From: Streptomyces roseirectus
GTDB lineage: Bacteria > Actinomycetota > Actinomycetes > Streptomycetales > Streptomycetaceae
Direction: 5' to 3'
Assembly (NCBI RefSeq): GCF_014489635.1
Contig: NZ_CP060828.1
Span: 8,916,001-8,980,000, forward strand
Length of the DNA stretch: 64,000 nucleotides
Position 1 is the first letter of the stretch. Each line of letters begins with the position of its first letter. Positions 26,758-36,500 of this stretch are shown here, one piece after another. The position numbers and the translations under genes are program-made. Below the pieces are notes generated by a model. That model had not been told where the DNA came from. It saw nothing but the letters and a program-made list of their open reading frames with translations, and ran no database searches.

Positions 26758-28097
26758 AGGATTCCTTCTTCGACGGGGAGTTCGGCGGGCGGCGCGTCCA
26801 GCAGCCGCAGCCCGGTCACGGCGGGTGCGCCGGCGATCCGACGCAGGACCCGGCCGGGATCGGGGAGCTGCGCGAAGTGCAGCCGGCCGGGCGGGAGTTC
26901 ACCACGCAGGACGGCGAAGGCCGCGTGCGCTGCGGCCGTTCCGGTGAGCGCGGAGGAGTCGGTGCCGGTGAGCACGAGACTCCGCCCGTCCAGCTCGCAG
27001 GTCACCGCCTGGTACGGCGTGCGTCCCGCGAGGTCGGTGAGGGAGGCGCGGGACAGCTCGGCCGCCGCGTCGTCGACGCTCAGCCCCGGCGGCAGCCCCG
27101 CGCGGTACCGGTCCAGTACCGCGCGGGTGTGCTCGCCGCCGAACACCGTGTACCAGCGCACCTCACCGAACCCGTACCGCCCGGCGACCGCCACGGCCTC
27201 CTCCGTCAGATACGGGATCGCCGTCACGGCGCCCGGGAAGTACGGCAGCCGGACGTCACGCTCGACCGCCAGCGCCCCCGCCACCCGGCGCCCGCCCCGC
27301 CAGACGGCGGTGACCTCACCACCGGGCCGGGCGAGCCGGTCCATGAAGTCCCGGGCGGCGGCGGGCGGGAAGTGGGGGAACCCACCGACACGCACGGTGA
27401 GCGTCGAGCCGGCCGCGCGGTCGGGACGGGGCCCGGACTGCCCTGGGCGGGGGCGGCCCCCGGACCCGGCCGACGCCCCCCGCACGCCATCGAGCCGACC
27501 CTCCGAAGCGACCGCCTCCACCACGCCGCCGAGACCACCGGCACGGACGCCTGCACCGGCACTGCCACCGACGCCTGCACCGCTCCCGGCACCGACGCCG
27601 CCGACACCGCTCCCGGCACCGGCACTGCCGTCGACACCGCTCCCGGCGTCGGCGGCCTCAGCCACCAGCACCCCCGGCGCCAACCCCGCCAGCCCCGGCA
27701 TGAGCCCCGCCCCGATCACCGCCGTCCGCCACCGCAACAACCGCTCGTACGGCGCCGGTTCGGCCAGCTCGTCCGTGTCGTTGACGTCGACCACGTCCGC
27801 GCCCGCCGCGAGGGCGGCCGACGCCACCAGGTGACCGGTCGCCCGGACCGGCCCGGTGGCGTTGACGACGACCCGGCACTCGGCGCAGAAGGCGCCCAGG
27901 GCGCGAGCGTCGCCCACCTCCACCGGGTCCGGCCACAGCTCCACTCCCGCAGGCAACGCCCGCTGCGGCGGGCGCCGTACGCCGGCCCGGACCGGCCCGA
28001 CGCCGAGCCGCAGCAGCTCGTCCAGCACCGCCCGGCCCACCGCCCCGGCCGCGCCGACGACGCCGACGGCGACCGGGGCGGTGCGGCCGCGGTTCAC
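26754..28097 (-). CDS. Saccharopine dehydrogenase-like protein of the metallophore operon
   Basis: 447-aa NAD(P)-binding protein. The N-terminal VGVVGAAGAVGRAVLDELL is a Rossmann loop and residues 76-115 (VVVNATGPV, DVVDVNDTDE) match the saccharopine dehydrogenase/trans-acting reductase fold. A low-complexity block rich in Gly, Ala, Ser and Val (about residues 150-230) interrupts the domain and is probably a surface loop. The coelibactin locus carries a conserved hypothetical gene at the same place. A role in redox tailoring of an azoline intermediate is possible, but no experimental precedent is known to me. Confidence 0.72.
   Translation of the reverse strand: MNRGRTAPVAVGVVGAAGAVGRAVLDELLRLGVGPVRAGVRRPPQRALPAGVELWPDPVEVGDARALGAFCAECRVVVNATGPVRATGHLVASAALAAGADVVDVNDTDELAEPAPYERLLRWRTAVIGAGLMPGLAGLAPGVLVAEAADAGSGVDGSAGAGSGVGGVGAGSGAGVGGSAGAGVRAGGLGGVVEAVASEGRLDGVRGASAGSGGRPRPGQSGPRPDRAAGSTLTVRVGGFPHFPPAAARDFMDRLARPGGEVTAVWRGGRRVAGALAVERDVRLPYFPGAVTAIPYLTEEAVAVAGRYGFGEVRWYTVFGGEHTRAVLDRYRAGLPPGLSVDDAAAELSRASLTDLAGRTPYQAVTCELDGRSLVLTGTDSSALTGTAAAHAAFAVLRGELPPGRLHFAQLPDPGRVLRRIAGAPAVTGLRLLDAPPAELPVEEGIL
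27408..27650. repeat. Imperfect short tandem repeats encoding a Gly/Ala/Ser/Val-rich loop
   Basis: The coding strand holds many near-repeats of GGC/GCC-type triplets with the recurring peptide unit GSGVGG/GSAGAG. The frame stays open. Typical of replication-slippage tracts; length probably differs between strains. Confidence 0.7.
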
Positions 28098-31000
28098 GGG
28101 GTGTCCCCGGCCGCCGCGGCGGCGACCTGGCCGACGTGCGGGGCGCGCAGGCAGCTGAAGTGGTCGCCGTCGACGTCGACCACCGTCAGATCACCGAGGC
28201 ACACCTCGCGCCACAGCTCGTCCGCCTCCTGCCCGAACCCGGCGAGGAACCGCAGCCGCCCGCGCGGCTGGACGAGGGTGATGTCGCCCGCGTAGGGCTC
28301 GACGGTGTGCAGCGAGGCGGCGGCGAAGGCGTGCCGGAACACCCGGTACAGGCCCGGGACCTGGCCCGCGTCGCCCTCCCCGCCCGCGCCCAGCGTGCGG
28401 CCGATCGCCGCGAGCCGGTCCGCCTGCGGTACCTCGGCCAGGGCCCGCATCCGGCGGGCCACGGCCTCCAGCCGGGGTTCACCGCGCAGCGCGGCGAAGG
28501 CACCGGCCGGCACCCGGCCCGGCGTGGCGTCGAGGACCGCGCGCAGCGCCGCGCCCAGCTCCTGTTCGTCGTCGGGGTATCCGGCGGCCACCGGGTCCGC
28601 GCCGAGCACCCGCGCGAAGGCGTGCTCGATCAGCAGCTCGTCCTCGCAGACGAACGCGGGCGGGCTGCTGCTGACCACCGTCAACCGCTCGACGTACGCG
28701 CCGTTCTCGGTGAGCTGGCGGGCGATCTCGGTGGCGAGCTGGCCGCCGAGGCAGTAGCCGGTGAGCCGGAACCGGCCGGCCCCGGTCGCCGTCAGCCGCC
28801 GCACGTGCTCGGCCGCCAGCCGCTCCACGAACCCGTCCTCCGGGATGCCGGCGCAGGCGTCCGCGTCCCCCACGGCGAGCCCGACGAGCGGCCCGTGCGC
28901 GGTGAGTCCGGCGGCCAGTTCCCGGTAGGGGGCCATGGTGCCGATGCCCTCGTGCACCAGCACCTGGAGCACTCCGGCGTCGGGGGCGTCGCCGAGCGGG
29001 ACCAGCGCGCTGACCGAGCCGCCGGCGCCGGTGTCGTCGGAGGCGTCCGCGCCGCGCAGGAGGCGGGCCAGGTCGGCGATCGTCGGACGGTTCAGCAACT
29101 CCCGCAGCAGCGTGTCGAACTGCTGGTCCGCCGCCTGGGGAACCTCCTCGATCAGCCGCGCCGACAACTGGGCGAGGATCAGCGAGTCGGCGCCGAGGTC
29201 GAAGAGGCTGGTCGTGCCCGGCACGGCGGCCACGCCGAGCGCCCGCGCCGCGACGTCGGCCAGCCGCTGCTCCAACTCGTCGCCGGGCCGGTCCGATTCG
29301 GCTCCGGCGCTGCTCGTCCGCGTCCGCTGGTCGGCGAGCCGGGCCGCCCAGGACGTGAGCGACTTGCGGTCCACCTTCCCGTTCGGGGTGAGCGGCAGCT
29401 CGTCGACGACGTGCAGGGCGGCGGGCAGCATGTAGACCGGCAGGCGCGACCCGAGATGGTCGTCGACGCCGTCCGGGTCGAGGGGCGCGCGGTCCGTCTT
29501 GAAGCGGACGGCGAAGGCGTGCTGGCCCAGCGGTTCGAGCGCGTGTCCCGGCTGCGGCAGGCACAGCTCGGCCTGTCCGCCCGCCTCCGTGAAGAGCCGC
29601 GCCCACTGCTCGCGCGTGACGAAGGTCTGGTCGGTGGCGTCCGTGTGCCGCAGGTCCTCCGCGCCGGTCATCATGAACGCCTGCGAGATCAGGATCTCGT
29701 AGTGCTCCCGGGTCGGCTCGGTGACCAGCAGCAGCCCGCCGGGGGTGAGCAGGGAACGCAGCGCGGCCAGGGCGTCCGCCGTGTCACGGGCGTTGTTCAG
29801 GACGCCCGCGCACACCACCACGTCGAAGGAGTTCGGGGCCAGACCCTGGTCGAACGGGTCGCCGTCCACGTCGTACAGCCCGTACCGCAGCCGGGGATCG
29901 GCGCCGAACCGCTCGCGCGCCTTGTCCAGGAAGAACGGGCTCAGGTCGGTGAACAGCCACTCCACCGGCAGCCCCTCCAGCGCGGCCAGCGCGCCGGCCG
30001 TGCTCGCGCCGGTCCCCGCGCCCACTTCGAGCACCCGCAGCGGACGTCCGGCCGGGCGGGCCTCGGCCTCGGCGCGCAGGGCCTCGGCGAGGACGCGGTT
30101 GAGGTAGGCGGACATCACGTTCTCGCGGTAGGCCGCGTCGGCGGTCTCCAGCCGGGCGCCGGGGAAGAGCAGGTCGACGGCGGCGATCTCGTCGTCCATC
30201 AGGGCGCCCAGCCGGTCGGCGTGGGAGCGGAGGTAGTCCAGCAGCTCCCGGGGCCCCAGGTCGTCGCTCCACAGGGCGGCGATCCGGTCCCAGGCGGCGC
30301 CGGGCGACGGGGGCTCGGCGCCGGCGAGGCGGTAGCGCCCGCTGTCCGGCTCCCGCTCCAGCAGGCCCTCCGCATGGAGCACGCGCAGCCAGCGCCGCAT
30401 CAGACGCCGGTGGCGCGGCGCGGCGGCAGCAGCCGCCACCTCCTTTGCCGTGTGGGCGGTGTCCGGCCCCGTGAACAGGCCGCGCTCCCGCAGCGCGCCC
30501 AGCATCGACGCCAGCGACGCCGCGTCGAGGAGCCGGGCGAACTCGGCGATCCGCTCGGGATCGGCCACGGTGTCCTCCACCGCCTGGGCCCGCTGCGCCA
30601 GGGCATCCGCCGGCGCGCCGGCCCGGCCGGGCGTGGTGCGGGCGGGCTCCGCGAAGGCGACCAGCCTGCGGTCGAGCGGATCGTCTCCGACGGCCAGCAC
30701 GGCAGCCGCGCCGACCGCCTCGTGGTCGGTCAACGCCGCCTCGATCTCGGCGAGTTCGATGCGATGCCCGCGGATCTTGACCTGTCCGTCCTCACGGCCG
30801 AGGAATTCGAGGTCGCCACTGGGCAGGTACCGCCCCAGGTCACCCGTGCGGTACAGCCGCTCCCCGGTGACAGGGTGGGTGACGAAACGGCGCTCCGTGG
30901 TCTCCGCGTCCCCGTGGTAGCCGAGCGCGAGACCGGCACCGCCGATGCACAGCTCGCCCGGCACCCAGTCCGGCCGGGGCCTGAACGTCTCGTCCAGGAC

Positions 31001-33508
31001 GTGGAAGGTCTGGTTGGCGAGCGGCCGCCCGTACAGGATGCTCGGACGGTCCGGGTCGACGGGCTCCTCGATGGGGTGGTGGACGGACCAGATCGCCGCC
31101 TCGGTGGCCCCGCCCAGGCTGATCAGCCGCAGCCCCGGCAGCAGCGCCCGCACCCGGTCCGGCAGCCGCACGGGGATCCAGTCGCCGGACAGCAGGCCGA
31201 GCCGCAGCGCGCCGAGCCCGGCGACGTCGTCCGCGCCCGCCGTCGACGCCAGGTAGTCGTGGAGCATCTGCAACTGCGCGGGCACCGAGTTCCACAGGGT
31301 CACCCGGTGGCGGGCCGCCAACTCGGCCCAGTGCGAGGGGTCGCCGCGGCGCTCCGGGTCCGGCAGTACCAGGGCGCCGCCGTGGGCGAGCGGGCCGAAC
31401 ACGTCGTACACGGACAGGTCGAAGCCGAGCTGCGCGAGCCCGAGCACCCGGTCGTCCGGGCCGACGCCGAAGCGGTCGTCGATGTCGGCGACGGTGTTCA
31501 GCGCGGCCCGGTGGGAGACCACGACGCCCTTGGGCTCGCCCGTCGAACCGGAGGTGTAGATGATGTACGCCGGGTCGTCCGGGTCCACCGGCCGGGGCTC
31601 GACGGCGTCCGAGGGTTCCAGCGCGTCCACGTCGATCGACGGCAGCCCGTACGCGTCACCGAGCCGGCCTTGCGTGAGGACGGCCACCGCCCCGCTGGAC
31701 GCGAGCACCCGCGCCCGCCGGGCCGGCGGATGGACGGTGTCGACCGGCACGTACACACAGCCCGCGTGCAGCGCGCCGAGCACGGCCGGAATCTGCTCCC
31801 AGCCCTTGTCCATCACGACGGCCACCCGGTCGCCCGGCGCGACCCCGGCCTCCCGCAGCCGGCCGGCCACCGCGTGGGCGTACCCGGCGAGTTCGGCGCA
31901 GGTGAGGGTGCGGTCCGGCGCGATGAGCGCCGTCCGGCCGGCGTGCGCGTCCAGGGCGGCGAACACCCGCTCGTGCAGCAGCCCTTGGGGCAGCGGGCGC
32001 GCGGTCGCGTTCACCTCGGCGCGCCGGGCCGCCTGCGCGGCGGGCAGCGCCACCGGGTCGGCGGCGGTCCACGGGGCGTCGGAGCCGGCCAGCTCCCGGA
32101 CGAGGGCGGCGAACGCGGCGAAGGCGTCGTCGGCCAGCCCGTCCGGCAGGACGCCCTCACGGACGTCCCAGCCGAGGAGCACCTCGCCGCCGGACTCCAT
32201 GACCTGGCAGTCGATCCACACCTGCGGGGTCTGCGTGACGCCGTACACGACCCGCCCCGGGCCGCTTTCCGGCGCCTGCGTCCCCTGGAGGGTGCTGGTG
32301 AACACGACCGGCATCAGCGCGGGCGCCGAGCGGCGGCCCGCCTCGCGCAGCACGTCGACGCCGGAGAACAGGCCGTGGTCGAGGTCGTCGAAGAGCCGGG
32401 CGCCCAGAGCGCGCGCCCGCTCGGTGAAGGGGGCCGCGGGGTCCGGTTCGACGGCCAGCAGGGTGACGGAGGTGAAGTCGCCGACGACCCGGTCGATGTC
32501 GGGGTGCACGGGCCGCTTGGCGAACACCGGCAGGTTGAGCGTGAAGCGCGGCTTGGCGCTCCACCGGCCGATGACCTCGGCGTAGGCGGCCAGGAGCACG
32601 GTCGACACGGTCAGGTCGTGGGTGGCGGCCCGGCGCCGCAGTGCCGCCGCCTCGTCGGAGGCCAGCCGGTCCGCCAGCCGGCGGAACCGCACCGCGCCGC
32701 CCGGCTCCTCGGCCAGGACCGGGAGTTCGGGCGCGGGCGGCAGCGTGTCGAGCCGGTCCAGCCAGTACGCCCGGTCCCGGGCCCAGCGGGCGCTGTCGCG
32801 CAGCCGCCGCTCCGCGAGCACGTGGTCGCGGAAGGAGACGGGCACGGGCACCAGCGGCCGGTCCGGGTCCGTGCACAACTGCTCCAGCTCGCCCAGCAGT
32901 CGCTGCACCCCGGAGAAGTCGGTGACGAGCAGGTCGACGGACAGGTGCACCAGCAGCCGCTCGGGGGAGTGGGTGATCCGCACGTCGAACAGCGGCCAGA
33001 CCGCCGGGTCGTAGGTGCGCTGCGCCAGCTCCCCGCGTATGCGCTCGGCCTCGTCCGCCCGCGCCACGGGCACCGCGTACGGCGGCAGGTCCTTGAGCAC
33101 CTGCTGCCCCTCGGGGTGGTACACGGTGCGCAGCGCGTCGTGCCGCTCGACCAGCACCCGCCAGGCGTCCGCCGCCCGCTCGGGCGCGACGGTCCCCGGC
33201 AGCTCGTACTCCAGGTAGGCGTGGCAGCCGATCCCGCCGTACGCGAACGCGTCCGTGCGGCCCAGCAGGTACGACGACTGCACCTCGGTCAGCGGGAACG
33301 GCAGGTGCCGTCCGTCGGGATCGGGGACGACGGGCTCGGCGAACGGGTCGCGCAGATGGGCGAGGACCGCGTCCCGGCCGTCGCGCAGGCGCTCGCGCAG
33401 GGCGTCGGTGAGGGCGCCCTGCGGTGCCCGGAAGCGGAGCCTGCCGTCCTCCTCCCACAACTCGACTCCGGCGGCGGTCAGTTCCGACACCAGCTCGGCG
33501 GCGCTCAC
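28094..33508 (-). CDS. NRPS B: docking-Cy-A(MT)-PCP-TE
   Basis: 1804-aa terminal nonribosomal peptide synthetase. From the GTG (overlapping the upstream NRPS stop by 4 nt, AAGGAG before it) the order is: TubC-like docking domain (~1-55), heterocyclisation domain (~70-485; DLLVTDFSG at 192-200), adenylation domain (~510-960; specificity residues D-L-Y-N-L-S-L-I-W, a cysteine code), methyltransferase inserted in the A domain (~1070-1335; LEVGAGTGAS), A10 lysine near 1378, carrier domain (pantetheine Ser1442 in LGADSL) and thioesterase (~1500-1804). The thioesterase elbow is GYCLGG, with Cys1586 as presumptive nucleophile, and the closing His is about 1783. It adds, cyclises and methylates the last cysteine and releases the product. 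Confidence 0.93.
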   Translation of the reverse strand: MSAAELVSELTAAGVELWEEDGRLRFRAPQGALTDALRERLRDGRDAVLAHLRDPFAEPVVPDPDGRHLPFPLTEVQSSYLLGRTDAFAYGGIGCHAYLEYELPGTVAPERAADAWRVLVERHDALRTVYHPEGQQVLKDLPPYAVPVARADEAERIRGELAQRTYDPAVWPLFDVRITHSPERLLVHLSVDLLVTDFSGVQRLLGELEQLCTDPDRPLVPVPVSFRDHVLAERRLRDSARWARDRAYWLDRLDTLPPAPELPVLAEEPGGAVRFRRLADRLASDEAAALRRRAATHDLTVSTVLLAAYAEVIGRWSAKPRFTLNLPVFAKRPVHPDIDRVVGDFTSVTLLAVEPDPAAPFTERARALGARLFDDLDHGLFSGVDVLREAGRRSAPALMPVVFTSTLQGTQAPESGPGRVVYGVTQTPQVWIDCQVMESGGEVLLGWDVREGVLPDGLADDAFAAFAALVRELAGSDAPWTAADPVALPAAQAARRAEVNATARPLPQGLLHERVFAALDAHAGRTALIAPDRTLTCAELAGYAHAVAGRLREAGVAPGDRVAVVMDKGWEQIPAVLGALHAGCVYVPVDTVHPPARRARVLASSGAVAVLTQGRLGDAYGLPSIDVDALEPSDAVEPRPVDPDDPAYIIYTSGSTGEPKGVVVSHRAALNTVADIDDRFGVGPDDRVLGLAQLGFDLSVYDVFGPLAHGGALVLPDPERRGDPSHWAELAARHRVTLWNSVPAQLQMLHDYLASTAGADDVAGLGALRLGLLSGDWIPVRLPDRVRALLPGLRLISLGGATEAAIWSVHHPIEEPVDPDRPSILYGRPLANQTFHVLDETFRPRPDWVPGELCIGGAGLALGYHGDAETTERRFVTHPVTGERLYRTGDLGRYLPSGDLEFLGREDGQVKIRGHRIELAEIEAALTDHEAVGAAAVLAVGDDPLDRRLVAFAEPARTTPGRAGAPADALAQRAQAVEDTVADPERIAEFARLLDAASLASMLGALRERGLFTGPDTAHTAKEVAAAAAAPRHRRLMRRWLRVLHAEGLLEREPDSGRYRLAGAEPPSPGAAWDRIAALWSDDLGPRELLDYLRSHADRLGALMDDEIAAVDLLFPGARLETADAAYRENVMSAYLNRVLAEALRAEAEARPAGRPLRVLEVGAGTGASTAGALAALEGLPVEWLFTDLSPFFLDKARERFGADPRLRYGLYDVDGDPFDQGLAPNSFDVVVCAGVLNNARDTADALAALRSLLTPGGLLLVTEPTREHYEILISQAFMMTGAEDLRHTDATDQTFVTREQWARLFTEAGGQAELCLPQPGHALEPLGQHAFAVRFKTDRAPLDPDGVDDHLGSRLPVYMLPAALHVVDELPLTPNGKVDRKSLTSWAARLADQRTRTSSAGAESDRPGDELEQRLADVAARALGVAAVPGTTSLFDLGADSLILAQLSARLIEEVPQAADQQFDTLLRELLNRPTIADLARLLRGADASDDTGAGGSVSALVPLGDAPDAGVLQVLVHEGIGTMAPYRELAAGLTAHGPLVGLAVGDADACAGIPEDGFVERLAAEHVRRLTATGAGRFRLTGYCLGGQLATEIARQLTENGAYVERLTVVSSSPPAFVCEDELLIEHAFARVLGADPVAAGYPDDEQELGAALRAVLDATPGRVPAGAFAALRGEPRLEAVARRMRALAEVPQADRLAAIGRTLGAGGEGDAGQVPGLYRVFRHAFAAASLHTVEPYAGDITLVQPRGRLRFLAGFGQEADELWREVCLGDLTVVDVDGDHFSCLRAPHVGQVAAAAAGDTP

Positions 33509-36500
33509 AGTTCTCCTTCTTCCCACGTCCGGTGGGTGGTTTCGGTGGTCTTGCGGGTGTCGTCGACGGCGGCGGCGAGCGCGGCGACGGTCGGGGCGGT
33601 GAAGAACGCCCGCAGCGGTACCTCCACGCCGGTGCGCTCGCGCAGCCGGGCGATGAGGCGGGTGGCCAGCAGGCTGTCGCCGCCGGCCGCGAAGAAGCCC
33701 TCGTCACGTCCGGCGGGGGGCTGGAGCAGCCCGGTCCAGAGGGCGGCGACGAGTTCTTCGGTGGGGCCCTCGGGCGGGCCTCCGGGATCGGTGCCGGTCG
33801 CCTGGGTCGCGGGACGGTCGCCTTCGCGGGCCGAGGCTTCGAGCCCCGTGCCTTCGAGGCCCGTGTTGAGGATCAGCGCGTCCCAGTCGTCCGCCCCCGC
33901 CAGCTCCGCCAGCAGGCTCGACTGCCGGTCGGCGAGGGCCCCGGGCAACTCCTCGGGCAGCAGCCCGACGACCGCGTCCCAGGTGAGGCGCAGCCCCTCG
34001 GCGTCCTCCATCACCTGGTGGTCCAGCCACACCTGCGGGGTCTGGGACACCGCCCAGTGCGGCGGGGTCAGCAGCCGGGCCCGGTCGTCGTCGATGCCGA
34101 GGGCACTGGTGAACACCACGGGCATGGCCGCCGCCCGCGCACCTTGTTCCAGGGCGAGCCGGCGCATCACCCAGACGGCGGAGACCGACCGGTGGTCGAG
34201 GTCGTTCCACAGCCTGGCCTGGAGTCCGCGCAGCCGCGCGAGCCAGGACTCGCCGGTCCGTGGGTGGTGGGCGGCGAGCAGCAGCGAGGTGAAGTCGCCG
34301 GCGATGCGGTTGATGTGCGGGTGGATCTCCTGCCGGTCGAACAGGGTGAGGTTGACGGTGAGTTCGGGGCTCTCGGCGTGCTCGCCCAGGGCCTCGGCGT
34401 AGACGGCGAGCAGGAGCACGGAGGGCGTGACGCCGTAGGCGCGGGCCTGTTCCCGCAGCCGTTCCCACACGTCCTTCGGGAGGTGGGTGGCCCGGCGTTC
34501 GAACCGGGGACGGCCGACCTCCGACGGGTCGCGCACCAGCGGCAGCCGGGGCGCCGGCGGCAGCGACGGCAGCCGCTCACTCCAGTACGCCTGATCGGCC
34601 GCCAGCGTCTTGGGAGAGGGCCGGGCGGAGGCGAGGTAGTCGCGGAACGTCACGTCCAGCGGCGGGAGTTCGGCGTCCGGGTCCTCGCACAGCTGCCGCA
34701 GCTCGGTGAAGACGATCATCATGCTGAGGCCGTCCAGGATCAGGTTGTCGAGGCTGACCCCGATCCGGACCCTGCCCTCGCCGTACCGCACGGCCCGGAC
34801 GTCGAACAGGGGCCAGCGGGCGGGGTCGAGGGTCTGGTGGGACATCTCCTCCCGCATCACCGCGAGCTGGTCCTCGCCCTCGGCGACCGGGATCGTGAAC
34901 TCCGGCACCTCGGCGAGGACCTGCTGCCGCCCCTCCTCGTCGAAGACGGCCCGCAGCATCGGATGCCGCTCGATCAGCCGCCGCCAGGCCCGCTCGACGA
35001 CGGCGACGTCCGTGCCCTCCTCGTCGGTCTCGCTGTAGTAGTGCGAGCCGACCCCACCCAGGTCGAGGCGGTCGGTGCGCCCGATCCAGTACGCCTGCTG
35101 CACGTCCGTCGCGGGGAACGGGTCGTGCGCGTGCTCCGGATCGGGGACGAGCACGGGCGCCCGTTCCTCGACGCCGAGGGTGAGGGTGGCCGCGTAGTCC
35201 TTGAGCACGGGACGGGTGAACAGGGCGGCGATGCGCGCCCCTTCGACGCCGGCCTCGCGCAGCCGGGCCACGAGACGGGTCGCGAGCAGGCTGTCGCCGC
35301 CGAGGGCGAAGAAGTCGTCCTCCCGGCCGACCTGTCCGGCGCCGAGGAGGTCGCTCCAGGCGGCGGCGAGGAGCTGTTCCGCCGCGCCGGCGGGCCGCTC
35401 GCCGCGTTCGGGCGCGGTGTCGAGTCCGGCCGCCCGGTCGGCGAGCGCGGTGCGGTCCACCTTGCCGTTGGCCGTCAGCGGCAGGCCCTCGGGCAGCGGC
35501 ACGAGCGCGGAGGGCACGGCGTGCGCGGGCAGGTGGTCCGCGAGCCGCCGCTCCACCTCGACGATGTCCAGTTCGCCGTCGGGCACGAGGAACGCGGTCA
35601 GCCGCTGCTGTCCGCGCGGACCCGTCGCGACGGTGACGGCGCGGGCCACGCCCGGCTGGGCGAGCAGCGCCGCGTCGACCTCGCCGAGTTCGGTGCGGTG
35701 ACCGCGGATCTTGAGCTGGTGGTCGCGCCGGCCCAGGAACTCCAGGAGCCCGCCGGGACGGTAGCGGCCCAGGTCGCCGGTGCGGTACCAGCGTCCCCCG
35801 TCGTGCGTGACGAACCGGTCGGCCGTGCGCTCCGGGTCACCCCGGTAGCCGGTGGCCACGCCGGCGCCGCCGATCCACAGCTCGCCCGGCACCCAGTCGG
35901 GGCAGTCCTCGCCGTGCGGGCCCGCGACCCGGAACCGCTGGGCGCGCAGCGGGGTGCCGTACGGCACCGAGGGCCAGCCGCGCGGGGCGCCGGCCGTGGC
36001 GTCGAAGTGGTTGGACCAGATCGCCGCCTCGGTGGCGCCGCCCATGGCGATCAGCCGGCAGCCGTCCCCGGACGCCTCGGCGAGCCGGGCGGGCAGGTCG
36101 AGCGGCACCCAGTCCCCGGAGACCAGCGCGAGCCGCAGCCGGGGCGGGGCCTGCCCGGCGGAGGCGGTCAGGAGCATGTCGAGGAGCATCGGGACGGTGT
36201 TCCAGACGGTGACGTCGTGACGCGCGGTCAGATCGCGCCACCGCTGGGCGTCCCGGCGCTCGTCCTCGCCGACCAGCACCAGCGCGCCGCCCGCGCCGAG
36301 GAGCCCGAACACGTCGTAGACGGACAGGTCGAAGTCCAGCGCGGAGACCGCCAGCACCCGGTCGCCGGGTCCGACGCCGTGCCGTGCGGTGATGTCGTCG
36401 ACGGTGTTGGCCGCCGCCCGGTGGGTCACCTCGACGCCCTTGGGCTCACCGGTGGAGCCCGAGGTGAAGATGACGTACGCGCAGGAGTCCGGGTCGGCCG

